Shown here: positions 9,244-17,888 of the stretch, piece after piece | Layout of the letters: the number at the start of each line of letters is the position of its first letter | How positions within the stretch are numbered: the first letter of the stretch is position 1 | Source: Bacteroidales bacterium | Lineage (GTDB): Bacteria > Bacteroidota > Bacteroidia > Bacteroidales > UBA932 | Length of the DNA stretch: 64,000 nucleotides | Assembly: GCA_017443025.1 (NCBI GenBank) | Contig: JAFSPG010000016.1 | Span: 124,001 to 188,000 of the forward strand | Reading direction: 5' to 3' | Notes under the pieces: generated by a model | What the model was told of the DNA's origin: nothing | Seen by the model: only the letters and a program-made list of their open reading frames with translations | Databases searched by the model: none | Program-made: the position numbers and the translations under genes

Positions 9244-9252
9244 CAGGGGAAC

Positions 9253-9666
9253 TTATTTTGCGGGGGCAGCCTTTCTCAGGCTGAATCTTATGTCGAGAAT
9301 GAGGGCTATTACGGTAGAAAAGGCAATGGCGATTCCGTCAGCCAGAAAGTCGCCCGGGTCACCTGCGCGGTAGGCTATCAGTGTCTGCCCGAGTTCCGTT
9401 CCGGCTGCAAGAAGGCAGCCTGCCCCGAAAAATATAAGCACCAGCACAAGCGAATGCCAGGGCTTGCCGCTCCTGCCCCTGAATACCAGCCAGCAAAGCA
9501 GCGGGAAGGGGAGGAACATTATGAAGTGGACGATTTTATCTGTAGGGATACCTAGCGTATATCCCGGAAAACTTGCGGTAACCGAGTCGAATTTGCCGAA
9601 GCAAAGCCAACACAGAACTGCCAGATAGGCAATCAGAAGGAATACGTGGAATGATTTTTTATTCAT
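9253..9666 (-). CDS. VanZ-like integral membrane protein
   Basis: 137 aa from the ATG at 9666, one base after the stop codon of the upstream ABC transporter gene. An in-frame start at 9708 would lie within that gene and is not used. Four hydrophobic segments are visible (FHVFLLIAYLAVLCWLCF, IVHFIMFLPFPLLCWLVF, LVLVLIFFGAGCLLAA, GIAIAFSTVIALIL). The short loop DKIVHF and the later GTELGQ and GDPGDFLADGIA are typical of VanZ-like proteins. The family is named after a teicoplanin-resistance accessory protein, but most members have no known role. Tight packing between an MsbA-type exporter and a cell-wall hydrolase-like gene is compatible with an envelope function. Confidence 0.85.
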   Translation of the reverse strand: MNKKSFHVFLLIAYLAVLCWLCFGKFDSVTASFPGYTLGIPTDKIVHFIMFLPFPLLCWLVFRGRSGKPWHSLVLVLIFFGAGCLLAAGTELGQTLIAYRAGDPGDFLADGIAIAFSTVIALILDIRFSLRKAAPAK

Positions 9667-9667
9667 T

Positions 9668-11503
9668 TTACAGGCTTTGCATGTCGTTAAGTTTCTCGTA
9701 GTATCCACCCTTGGCGATAAGTTCGTCGTGGCGTCCGCGCTCTACGATTTCGCCTTCCTTCATCACCAGAATCTCGTCGGAGTTCTTGATAGTCGAGAGC
9801 CTGTGGGCGATGGCTATGGTTGTGCGGCTCGACATCAGGCGGTCGAGGGCCTCCTGAACGAGGCGTTCGGATTCGGTGTCGAGCGAGGCAGTAGCTTCGT
9901 CGAGAATCAGGATAGGAGGGTTCTTGAGCACTGCACGTGCGATGGAAATCCTCTGGCGCTGTCCGCCGGAGAGTTTCATGCCGCGGTCGCCGATATTGGT
10001 CTGGTAACCTTCTTCCTTCTCCATTATGAAGTCGTGGGCATTGGCAATCTTGGCGGCCTCAATGACCTGCTCCTCCGTTACGTTGTCCACGCCGAAGGCG
10101 ATGTTGTTGAAGATGGTATCGTTGAAGAGGATGGGCTCCTGGTTCACATATCCGATGATACCGCGGAGGTCGTGCATCCTGAGATTCCTGATATCGGTGC
10201 CGTCGAGCTTGATTGAACCGGCTGAAACGTCATAGAACCTTGGAATCAAATCGACCAGGGTGGATTTTCCGGCTCCCGATTCACCTACGATGGCGAAGGT
10301 CTTGCCCTTCTCGACGGTAAAGTTTATGTCCTTGAGAATCTGCTTGCCGTCTTCGTCGTAGAGGAAGTCCACGTGTTCGAATGTAAGGTCTTTCTGGAAG
10401 GATACCTTCTCCGGCTTTTCAGGGTCCCTGATGGGATTCGGGGCGTTCAGTATCTTGTCGATTCTCTCCATCGACGCCATACCCTTCGGGATTGCATATG
10501 TGGCTTTGGAGAAGTCTTTCAGCGGATTGAGGATGCTGTAGAGAATCACCATATAGAAGATGAAGGTGGAGGCGTCGATGGGGGCTTTGTCGCCGAGAAT
10601 CAGGGAACCTCCGAACCAGAGAACGATTGCGATGAGGACGGTACCGAGGAACTCGCTCATAGGATGGGCGAGGGCCTGGCGGGTGGATACGCGGGCCGTC
10701 TTGATCCTGAGGCTGTCAGTTGTACGGGAGAAACGGTCGGTCATGCTGTCTTCGGCGATGAAGGCCTTTATGACACGCAGTCCGCCGAGAGTCTCTTCAA
10801 CCTGCGACATTGTGTCGCTCCACATCTCCTGGGCCTGCAGCGACTTGCGCTTGAGCTGCTTGCCGATTACCCCCATAACCCAGGCCAGCACAGGTACGAC
10901 TACTATCGTAAAGAGTGTCAGTTGCCAGCTGATGAAGAGCAGGGTCGCGAAATAGAAGACAATCAGGATAGGGTTCTTGATGAGCATGTCGAGCGAGCTC
11001 ATGATGGAGTTCTCGACCTCGCTTACGTCGCCGGTCATCCTGGCGATTATGTCGCCGCGGCGCTCCTGGGAGAAGAATCCGAGGGGCAGGGAGAGGATCT
11101 TGCGGTAGAGCTGCATCCTCATGTCGCGGAGGATACCCTTGCTGATAGGTACCATCACGGCGGACGAACCGAAATAGCAGGATGTCTTCAGCAGGGTGGT
11201 TATGCCGAGGAAACCGCAGAGGATGAGCAGAGTGTTGGATGCTCCCACGCTGTCGATCAGCTTGGTGACCTCATAGTATGCATTGTTGAGGACCTTCTCC
11301 TTGAAACTGTAGCCTTCGGCGCCCCAGGGGATGAAGGTATAGACGGCTTCGTTTATCTTGAAGAGAATCTGGAGCATCGGGATTACCAGCGAGAAGGAGA
11401 ACACGTTGAAAATGGCCGAGAACATATTCAGGGCTACCGAGCCTGCCAGATATCCGCGATAGGGCCTGACGTATCTTTTGAGTACTTTCCAGAATTGTCG
11501 CAT
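9668..11503 (-). CDS. MsbA-type ABC exporter (lipid A/lipid flippase family)
   Basis: 611 aa half-transporter. The N-terminal membrane domain has six helices (about residues 20-340). The ATPase domain carries Walker A GESGAGKST (about 404-412), the signature LSGGQRQR and Walker B ILILDEATASLD, followed by the switch His in IAIAHRLSTI. Domain order and length match MsbA, which flips lipid A-core across the inner membrane, though other ABCB-type lipid or drug exporters look alike. Bacteroidota genomes typically carry several such exporters, so the msbA symbol is not assigned. It lies 3 bp after the M28-like gene and just before the VanZ-like gene in one operon. Confidence 0.88.
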   Translation of the reverse strand: MRQFWKVLKRYVRPYRGYLAGSVALNMFSAIFNVFSFSLVIPMLQILFKINEAVYTFIPWGAEGYSFKEKVLNNAYYEVTKLIDSVGASNTLLILCGFLGITTLLKTSCYFGSSAVMVPISKGILRDMRMQLYRKILSLPLGFFSQERRGDIIARMTGDVSEVENSIMSSLDMLIKNPILIVFYFATLLFISWQLTLFTIVVVPVLAWVMGVIGKQLKRKSLQAQEMWSDTMSQVEETLGGLRVIKAFIAEDSMTDRFSRTTDSLRIKTARVSTRQALAHPMSEFLGTVLIAIVLWFGGSLILGDKAPIDASTFIFYMVILYSILNPLKDFSKATYAIPKGMASMERIDKILNAPNPIRDPEKPEKVSFQKDLTFEHVDFLYDEDGKQILKDINFTVEKGKTFAIVGESGAGKSTLVDLIPRFYDVSAGSIKLDGTDIRNLRMHDLRGIIGYVNQEPILFNDTIFNNIAFGVDNVTEEQVIEAAKIANAHDFIMEKEEGYQTNIGDRGMKLSGGQRQRISIARAVLKNPPILILDEATASLDTESERLVQEALDRLMSSRTTIAIAHRLSTIKNSDEILVMKEGEIVERGRHDELIAKGGYYEKLNDMQSL

Positions 11504-11506
11504 AAG

Positions 11507-12532
11507 CTATATCATTTTGTCTTCGCGGACGACGGCTATTCTCTCCAGCCAGTTCCACATCAGGAAGATTCTCCTTTTAAGAATGCCTGCGTCGAGGGTT
11601 TCGACGGTGTCCGTGATTTTATTATTGTTCATCGTTATTCCAGAAGTAAAGAGGACGGCCGGAATACGGTTCTCCACGAAGATACGCTGGTCTCCGATTT
11701 TGCTGTAGAACGTATTCGTGAAATCCCGGCTGCCGTAATAAGTGTATGACAGTTCGAGTCCGGTGCCCTTGCTCTTGTTGCCCTGCTCCATCTCCCTGAT
11801 GCCGTAGCCGCCGGATAGCATGAGCATATAGTCTTCGCGACCAGGGGTGACGGGACTGAGGGTGCTGCCTATCTGGTCGATGTTGACCATGACCTTTATG
11901 TCGCTGCGGCTGATGGCCCTGCCTGTGGAAGGGTCGGTCAGGCCGCGGGAGCATATTTCATCCCATAGGGCGGAGGAGCCGGCCATGCGCTGATATTTTG
12001 CGTCAAGGGCTACGAAAAGGACATTGGCGCCGTAGCTGCGGCCAAGGTCGCGGGAAATTGACATCATCCCGGCAAGGTTCAGCATTGCCACGACTCCGGA
12101 GGCGTTACTGTCGGCCCCGGGATAGCGTTTCCCGCCGATGACGCCGAGGCCGTCATACGCCGCGGCTATGATGATGTATCCTTTTGTCCGGGAGTTCTCG
12201 CCTCCCCTCATGAGACCGATTACATTGCGTCCGACGAGCGTGGAAGATACCTTGAAATTGTGCGTATATCCCTGTCCGAGCGGCTTGAGTCCGAGCTTTG
12301 CAAAGCGACGGGCAATCCAGGTTGCGGCCTCGATCGAGCCTGCGGTACCGGTAGCCCTCCCGGAGCAGACGGAGTCGGCCAGGAAGGAGATGTCGTGGAG
12401 CAGCCGGGCTTCTGATACTGCGCCCCTTGCTTCTTCGGCGAGATCTATTCGCATGCGGCGCGCCTCGGCCGAGGAGAAGCTCCACGCCAGAAGAGTAGTC
12501 ACTGCAATTATTTTAAAAAAAATCGCCGGCAT
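11507..12532 (-). CDS. M28 peptidase-like protein lacking most catalytic residues
   Basis: 341 aa from the ATG at 12532 (a GTG at 12547 is also in frame). A hydrophobic N-terminus suggests export. The fold markers of M28 aminopeptidases are present: YPGADSNASG with Asp141, the strand NVLFVALDA (about 170-178) and VMVNIDQIG (about 215-223). The zinc-site and catalytic positions are not. The usual AHYDHLG reads AAYDGLG (124-130), the DAEE that supplies the general base and a zinc ligand reads DAKY (177-180), and the final GxHxxYH reads GITMNNN (298-304). The change of every one of these sites argues for a non-peptidase role. First gene of a four-gene envelope operon. Confidence 0.78.
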   Translation of the reverse strand: MPAIFFKIIAVTTLLAWSFSSAEARRMRIDLAEEARGAVSEARLLHDISFLADSVCSGRATGTAGSIEAATWIARRFAKLGLKPLGQGYTHNFKVSSTLVGRNVIGLMRGGENSRTKGYIIIAAAYDGLGVIGGKRYPGADSNASGVVAMLNLAGMMSISRDLGRSYGANVLFVALDAKYQRMAGSSALWDEICSRGLTDPSTGRAISRSDIKVMVNIDQIGSTLSPVTPGREDYMLMLSGGYGIREMEQGNKSKGTGLELSYTYYGSRDFTNTFYSKIGDQRIFVENRIPAVLFTSGITMNNNKITDTVETLDAGILKRRIFLMWNWLERIAVVREDKMI

Positions 12533-12556
12533 CAAGATAAAAGGCACAATAAATGT

Positions 12557-12564
12557 TATCTTTG
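12557..12564 (+). promoter_or_regulatory. -7 element of the TPR gene promoter
   Basis: TATCTTTG fits TAnnTTTG and lies 58 bp before the ATG at 12623. No clear TTTG is found at the -33 position. It sits in the 90-bp divergent gap shared with the M28-like gene. Confidence 0.5.
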
Positions 12565-12622
12565 CACGATGCTTTGCGCATACGCGTACAATCCTACAAA
12601 TTTAAGGAGATTTGCGTAGATA

Positions 12623-14632
12623 ATGAAGACTTTTTTCAAATACTTGCTCCTGGCGGCTGTTTTCGCCCTTTCCGGCGTTGCGGTCCGGGCGCAGTATGAC
12701 CGCGATGTCTTCAATATGCGCGGCCGTCAGGCCCTTGCCGACGGCAAGTACGCAGAGTCCATCGAAAACTTCAATGTCCTGGCCCGTCTCGACAGTACGG
12801 ATTATTGGACATTCTTCTACCGCGGCATCGCCAAATACAATCTCGGTGATATCCGTGGCGCGCAGAAGGATTTCGACAAATCTGTCAGGCTAAACCCCGT
12901 GTTTACCTTCGGTTATCACTACAGGGCCATCACCCAGAGCCGCTTCGGCAATTATGAACTTGCACTGCAGGACTTCGACACTGCACTGCGCCTGCGTCCG
13001 GGCTATGAAGGAATTTACTTCAGCCGCGCTGTTACCTATTTCCTCGCCCGTCGCTTTGAAGAAGCAGTGAGTGATTTCGACTGGTACATCCGCAAGCAGC
13101 CCAAAGACCCTTCAGCCTTCCTCAACAGGGGAGCCAGCTATCTTTATATGGGCGATACAACCAAGGCCGTGAACGACTATGACAAGGCCATCGCTCTTGA
13201 CCGATTCGAACCCGAAGGATATATCCGCCGCGGCCGGCTCAGGGCATCCCGTGGCCTTTATGACGATGCCATCGAGGATATGAATCTTGCCATTTCGCTT
13301 GATTCTACATCCACCATAGCATACTTTACAAGAGCCGTGATGTATTATGAGACTGAGAATTACAACGCGGCAATGAAGGACCTCGACAGGGTGCTGAAGG
13401 ACGAACCCGGCAATGCCCTGACCCTTTACAACCGCAGTCTGATTCACGCTCAGGTGGGGAATTTCGACGAGGCGCTTTCGGATATGGACCGCGTCATCAA
13501 CATCAACCCCAGGAACGTTCTGGCCTATTATAACCGGGCTTCGTTCTTTATCCGTATGGAACGCTGGGATGATGCCGTCGATGATTATACAAAGGCTATC
13601 GAGATATATCCCGATTTTGCAAAGGCCTATATGAACCGCTCCTATGCCCTGAGGCAGATGGGAAAATACGCTGCGGCTGAAAAAGATTACCAGACGGCTA
13701 AGGGAAAAATCCGTGAGTACCACGAGAAAAACGCTGCGGCGGAAGGCTCCTTTGCCGATACCACAAGGAAATACAGCAGCCTTCTGTCCCTCGACGCCGA
13801 ATTCGCGAAACACGACTTCGACGACGAACTTCTCCAGCACCGCGACGTAGATATCCGTCTGAGGCCTCTTTACCGCTTCAGTCTCGCCTCAAAACGTGCC
13901 GAAGGAAGGGTGGCCCTCTCACAGAAATACGAGCATCTGCTGCTTGAAAAGTTCATAGGCGAATCGCCTGTTCCTGTCCGTCTTGGCGGAGCCGATTCCC
14001 TTGCCGTTACTGTCAATTACGAAGATATACTCGTCGCAGAAGGCAGCATTCCGCCTTCCCGCTCCGACTTCCTCAAGGGCTTGTACGAGATATCGTCCAG
14101 ACAGTTCAACGCAGCTATGGCATATTATGGCCAGGCTCTGCGCAGCGTCCCCAAAGGCGACCGATTCGAGTCTGCATACAAGGCATTCTATCACATGAAC
14201 AGAGGAGTGCTGCGGGCCGAGATGATAGAGTTTCTCTCTTCCATCGAGAGCAATGTGCAAACCCTTACGATGGATGACCGCGGCACCACGAGGGCCAGGG
14301 TTCAGGAAGGCGTAAGCCGGACTTATGATTATTCCGAAGCACTTGCGGATATGTCGGCCGCCCTTGAGATACTACCGGACATCCCTTATCTGCATTTCAA
14401 TATGGGTAACTTGCTCTGTCTGTCGTCGAAGATGGTTGAGGCAATCGAAAGTTATTCGACGGCTATCAAGCAGTATCCTTCCATGGCGGATGCATATTTC
14501 AACAGAGGTCTTGTGCTGATCTATTTGAAAGACAAGGAGAAGGGCTGCATCGACCTGTCCACCGCCGGCGAACTCGGCGTCGCCGACGCTTACAGCATCA
14601 TCAAACGTTATTGCGAGGAGGAACATGAATAA
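12623..14632 (+). CDS. Exported tetratricopeptide-repeat protein
   Basis: 669 aa with a signal peptide (residues 1-23, ending VRAQ). Residues 25-360 form about ten consecutive 34-residue TPR units (FFYRGIAKYNLGDIRGAQKD, YYNRASFFIRMERWDDAVDD). A non-TPR middle (about 360-480) is followed by more TPRs (YLHFNMGNLLCLSSKMVEAI). TPR arrays bind partner proteins, and periplasmic ones in Bacteroidota often help assemble envelope complexes. No enzymatic domain is visible and no specific partner can be named. Its last 8 bp overlap the next gene, so the two are translationally linked. Confidence 0.88.
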   Translation: MKTFFKYLLLAAVFALSGVAVRAQYDRDVFNMRGRQALADGKYAESIENFNVLARLDSTDYWTFFYRGIAKYNLGDIRGAQKDFDKSVRLNPVFTFGYHYRAITQSRFGNYELALQDFDTALRLRPGYEGIYFSRAVTYFLARRFEEAVSDFDWYIRKQPKDPSAFLNRGASYLYMGDTTKAVNDYDKAIALDRFEPEGYIRRGRLRASRGLYDDAIEDMNLAISLDSTSTIAYFTRAVMYYETENYNAAMKDLDRVLKDEPGNALTLYNRSLIHAQVGNFDEALSDMDRVININPRNVLAYYNRASFFIRMERWDDAVDDYTKAIEIYPDFAKAYMNRSYALRQMGKYAAAEKDYQTAKGKIREYHEKNAAAEGSFADTTRKYSSLLSLDAEFAKHDFDDELLQHRDVDIRLRPLYRFSLASKRAEGRVALSQKYEHLLLEKFIGESPVPVRLGGADSLAVTVNYEDILVAEGSIPPSRSDFLKGLYEISSRQFNAAMAYYGQALRSVPKGDRFESAYKAFYHMNRGVLRAEMIEFLSSIESNVQTLTMDDRGTTRARVQEGVSRTYDYSEALADMSAALEILPDIPYLHFNMGNLLCLSSKMVEAIESYSTAIKQYPSMADAYFNRGLVLIYLKDKEKGCIDLSTAGELGVADAYSIIKRYCEEEHE

Positions 14633-15425
14633 ACTGCGCCTGATGAGTTTTTCCAGCGGCAGTTGCGGGAACTGCTACTTCCTCGACGTCGAAGGCGCCG
14701 GCGGAGGCGTCCTTATTGATGCCGGGGCTTCGCTTCGCCGCATAAAGCAGGAGCTGTTCCGCCACGGCCTCGGCTTCGACGACATCAAGGCCGTCCTTGT
14801 AACCCACGACCACCTCGACCATATCCGCTACCTCGGCTCATTCTGTAAGAAACTCGGCAAGCCTGTATTTGCCGCCGCTCCTCTTCACGCCGCTCTGGCC
14901 GAACATTCGTTTACCAAGGATTACATCGCTTCCTGCAGGAGAATACTCGAGTCTGGAAAATGGAACGATGTGGCCGGAATGCAGGTTAGATACTTCGAGG
15001 TGCCGCACGACGCCTCCTTCACCTGCGGTTTCGCTATTTCCGCCTTCGGGAGGAAATTCGTCATAATGACTGATGCCGGTCGCGTCACCGACGAAGCCGT
15101 TTCGCTTATGCGTCAGGCAGAAGTCGTAGTAATCGAATCGAATTATGATGCGAGGATGCTCCGCGAAGGCCCATATCCTCCGGAACTCCAGAAGAGAATA
15201 TCCGACGGCCACGGCCACATCAGCAACGACGAGTGCGCAGATGCTATCAGAACCTTCTTTCACGATGGCCTGAAGGCGATTTTCCTCTGTCATCTGAGTG
15301 AGAACAACAATACTCCCGAGGCTGCTTTTGCCTCCGCTTCCCGCGCCGTTGCTTCTACGAGCTCCACCCCCGTTCTCCTCAAGCCACTGCCCCGTACATA
15401 TCCCTCTCCTCTGTACGAACTTTAG
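14625..15425 (+). CDS. MBL-fold metallo-hydrolase, YycJ/WalJ type
   Basis: 266 aa. The metallo-beta-lactamase fold starts at the N-terminus with SFSSGSCGNCYFL, typical of the YycJ (WalJ) branch. The metal motif THDHLDH is near residue 58, followed by VPHDA, IMTDAGRV and FLCHLSENN, which supply the remaining ligands. Family members act as 5'-3' exonucleases or are linked to cell-wall control and mutation avoidance in Firmicutes. In Bacteroidota the role is not settled. The start overlaps the end of the TPR gene by 8 bp. Confidence 0.9.
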   Translation: MNKLRLMSFSSGSCGNCYFLDVEGAGGGVLIDAGASLRRIKQELFRHGLGFDDIKAVLVTHDHLDHIRYLGSFCKKLGKPVFAAAPLHAALAEHSFTKDYIASCRRILESGKWNDVAGMQVRYFEVPHDASFTCGFAISAFGRKFVIMTDAGRVTDEAVSLMRQAEVVVIESNYDARMLREGPYPPELQKRISDGHGHISNDECADAIRTFFHDGLKAIFLCHLSENNNTPEAAFASASRAVASTSSTPVLLKPLPRTYPSPLYEL

Positions 15426-15433
15426 GCTAATTA

Positions 15434-15464
15434 TTGTTAATCTGGATTTTTTTGCCTAAGTTTG
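15434..15464 (+). promoter_or_regulatory. Promoter of the sugar transporter gene
   Basis: TTG at 15434-15436, a 20-bp spacer, then TAAGTTTG at 15457-15464. This predicts a leader of about 60 nt before the ATG at 15533. The leader contains GCTATT...AATAGC arms (about 15470-15499) that could form a hairpin or an operator. Confidence 0.62.
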
Positions 15465-15532
15465 GGGTCGCTATTGCCGTTTATGGCTTAAATAGCGCAA
15501 GTGACCGCAATTATTAACGTTAAAACAATATT

Positions 15533-16822
15533 ATGACACAATCAAAAGGAAAACTCAACGTTGTCGCAGTCGTGACAATGTGCTTCATCTTCGCGATGAT
15601 TTCGTTTGTCACCAATATGGCGGCTCCCTTCGGCAACATCTGGAAGGGTCAGTATGACTGGGCGGCTATGATGGGTAACATGATGAACTTTGCCGCATAC
15701 CTCTTCATGGGTATCCCTGCCGGCAAGATGCTCATCAAGATTGGTTACAAGAAGACCACCCTCATCGCTCTCGCTACCGGTTTTGTCGGTATCGTAATCC
15801 AGTATCTTTCCAGCTTCAGTTTCCTCGCAGGCAGCGCTATCTATGTGTACCTTCTCGGTGCCTTCGTCTGCGGCTTCTGCGTATGTATGCTCAACACCGT
15901 CGTCAACCCGATGCTCAACATCCTTGGTGGTGGCGGAAACCGTGGCAACCAGTTGATCCAGACCGGCGGTACCCTCAACTCCCTTGCAGGAACCCTTACC
16001 CCTCTGCTCGTGGGCGTACTTATCGGTACGGTTACCGCTGACACCAAGATGGCCGACGTAGCTCCTCTGCTCTTCATCGCAATGGGTGTGTTTGCACTGG
16101 CATTCGTAATCATTTCCCTCGTGAAGATTCCCGAGCCCGCCGCAGACCGCAAGAGCACTGTTTTCGAGCACAGCGCATGGAACTTCCGTCACTTCGTACT
16201 CGGTGCCGTATCAATCTTCTTCTATGTAGGTATCGAGGTCGGTATTCCTGCCCAGGTTCTCTTCTTCCTCTCCGATTCGACTGAGGCCGGCGCAGGTATC
16301 GCAGTCAACGGTGCAGCCATCGGCGGTGCAATCGCAGCAGTTTACTGGCTGCTTATGATGGTCGGACGTTTCTCCAGCACCCTCATCTCCGGAAAGGTTT
16401 CTTCCCGTACCCAGATGGTCGCTGTATCATCCCTCGCCATCATTCTTATCGTCATTGCGATGTTCATCCCTAAGGACGTTACCATCAATATGCCCGGTTA
16501 CAGCGCCGCTGACGGATTCGCAATGTTTCAGGTTCCTCTGAGCTGCCTCTTCCTCGTTCTCTGTGGTCTCTGCACCTCAGTCATGTGGGGAGCAATCTTC
16601 AACCTCGCCGTTGAAGGCCTTGGCAAATACACCGAGCAGGCTTCCGGTATTTTCATGATGATGGTTGTCGGCGGTGGCGTCATGCCTCTTATCCAGGACT
16701 TCATGGCCAAGGGTATCGGCTATATGCCCAGCTACTGGCTTGTAGTGGCCATGCTTGCATTCCTCCTCTTCTATGCCGTCGCAGGTTCGAAGAACGTTAA
16801 CAAGGACATTCCCGTAGATTAA
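15533..16822 (+). CDS. MFS sugar transporter, FHS (FucP/GluP-like) family
   Basis: 429 aa with about twelve membrane helices. The central motif around residues 121-145 (LNTVVNPMLNILGGGG, GNQLIQTGGTLNSL) is characteristic of the fucose/galactose/glucose:H+ symporter branch of the major facilitator superfamily. The next gene is a ROK glucokinase, which points to glucose or a related hexose as substrate; this is inferred from context. The upstream promoter has a near-consensus form and the coding sequence is rich in frequent codons, suggesting good expression. Confidence 0.85.
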   Translation: MTQSKGKLNVVAVVTMCFIFAMISFVTNMAAPFGNIWKGQYDWAAMMGNMMNFAAYLFMGIPAGKMLIKIGYKKTTLIALATGFVGIVIQYLSSFSFLAGSAIYVYLLGAFVCGFCVCMLNTVVNPMLNILGGGGNRGNQLIQTGGTLNSLAGTLTPLLVGVLIGTVTADTKMADVAPLLFIAMGVFALAFVIISLVKIPEPAADRKSTVFEHSAWNFRHFVLGAVSIFFYVGIEVGIPAQVLFFLSDSTEAGAGIAVNGAAIGGAIAAVYWLLMMVGRFSSTLISGKVSSRTQMVAVSSLAIILIVIAMFIPKDVTINMPGYSAADGFAMFQVPLSCLFLVLCGLCTSVMWGAIFNLAVEGLGKYTEQASGIFMMMVVGGGVMPLIQDFMAKGIGYMPSYWLVVAMLAFLLFYAVAGSKNVNKDIPVD

Positions 16823-16831
16823 TAAACCTTA

Positions 16832-16857
16832 AGGGCTGGCTGTAGCCGGCCCTTTTT
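16832..16857 (+). terminator. Intrinsic terminator after the sugar transporter gene
   Basis: AGGGCTGGCT at 16832-16841 pairs with AGCCGGCCCT at 16844-16853 (one G-U pair) and runs into five T residues (16853-16857). It lies between the transporter and the ROK kinase, so it may attenuate rather than fully block read-through. Confidence 0.8.
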
Positions 16858-16871
16858 AATAATGATATAAT

Positions 16872-17837
16872 ATGGAAAAGAATTTCGTAGTTGGTGTTGA
16901 TGTAGGTGGACAGACCTCCAAACTCGGCATTGTCGACAGCAATGGTATCCTTGTAGCATCCGATGTCATCCGCTCGGATACTTACGGCACTGATGCCGCT
17001 GCATTTATCAAGGCCCTCGCCGAGGCCATCAAGGCCCTTATCAAGAAGGCCGACAAAGAAGGCCAGATCCGTGGAATCGGAGTCGGTGCCCCTAACGGCA
17101 ACCATCTTGACGGAACTATCGCTTTCGCCCCGAACCTCGCTTGGGCTGCAAACGGAGTCGTCGAGTTCAAGAAGCTGCTCACCGCCGCCCTTAATCTTCC
17201 GGTCGATATTACCAATGATGCCAACGCCGCAGCAGTCGGCGAAATGGAGTACGGCAATGCCAAGGGAATGAAGAATTTCATCATGATTACCCTCGGCACC
17301 GGCGTAGGCTCCGGTATCGTCATTGACGGCAAGATTGTTTACGGCCACGACGGCTTTGCCGGCGAACTCGGTCACACACGTGCTGTCCGCGAGAACGGAC
17401 GTCTCTGCGGCTGCGGACTGAGCGGTTGCCTTGAGGCATACTGCTCTGCAAAGGCAGTTGAGCGCACCGCCCGCGAGTGGCTGGAGCTATCCGACGAAGA
17501 CTCCCTCCTCAGAAAGATTGAGAAGATTGATGCAAAGGACGTATTTGTCGCCGCCGAGGCTGGAGACAAGCTTGCAAAGCGTGTTTTCGACTTTACCGGC
17601 ACTATGCTCGGCCGCAGCCTGGCAGACTTCATCGCCTTCTCGGCTCCCGAGGCCATCGTTCTCTTCGGCGGTCTTACCAACAGCCGTAAATACCTCGAAG
17701 GCCCTATCGTAAAGGCCATGAACGACAATGTCCTCCCTATCTGGAAGAACAAAGTCAAACTCCTGTTCTCGAAATTCTCCGGCTCGGAAGCTGCCATCAT
17801 CGGTGCTTCCGCCCTCGCCTGGCATATTCAGGACTAA
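16872..17837 (+). CDS. ROK-family glucokinase
   Basis: 321 aa. The N-terminal phosphate loop is GVDVGGQTSKLGIV (residues 8-21). The sugar-binding region includes GAPNGNHLDG and ITNDANAAAVGE, with the catalytic Asp in NDAN. LGTGVGSGIV is followed by the ROK signature, including GELGHT and the zinc-binding CGCGLSGCLEAY (about residues 178-189). Enzymes of this group phosphorylate glucose at C6 with ATP; mannose or N-acetyl sugars remain possible. Position 35 bp after the transporter's terminator suggests a functional pair for hexose import and activation. Confidence 0.92.
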   Translation: MEKNFVVGVDVGGQTSKLGIVDSNGILVASDVIRSDTYGTDAAAFIKALAEAIKALIKKADKEGQIRGIGVGAPNGNHLDGTIAFAPNLAWAANGVVEFKKLLTAALNLPVDITNDANAAAVGEMEYGNAKGMKNFIMITLGTGVGSGIVIDGKIVYGHDGFAGELGHTRAVRENGRLCGCGLSGCLEAYCSAKAVERTAREWLELSDEDSLLRKIEKIDAKDVFVAAEAGDKLAKRVFDFTGTMLGRSLADFIAFSAPEAIVLFGGLTNSRKYLEGPIVKAMNDNVLPIWKNKVKLLFSKFSGSEAAIIGASALAWHIQD

Positions 17838-17854
17838 GGATTAGTCAATAAACA

Positions 17855-17888
17855 ATTAACCCCGGAAGTTTAACTCCCGGGGTTAATT
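17855..17888. terminator. Bidirectional terminator between convergent genes
   Basis: AATTAACCCCGG (about 17854-17865) pairs with CCGGGGTTAATT (17877-17888). The stem is flanked by A and T runs and could end both the ROK kinase transcript and the opposing serine operon, whose last stop codon starts at 17889. Confidence 0.82.
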
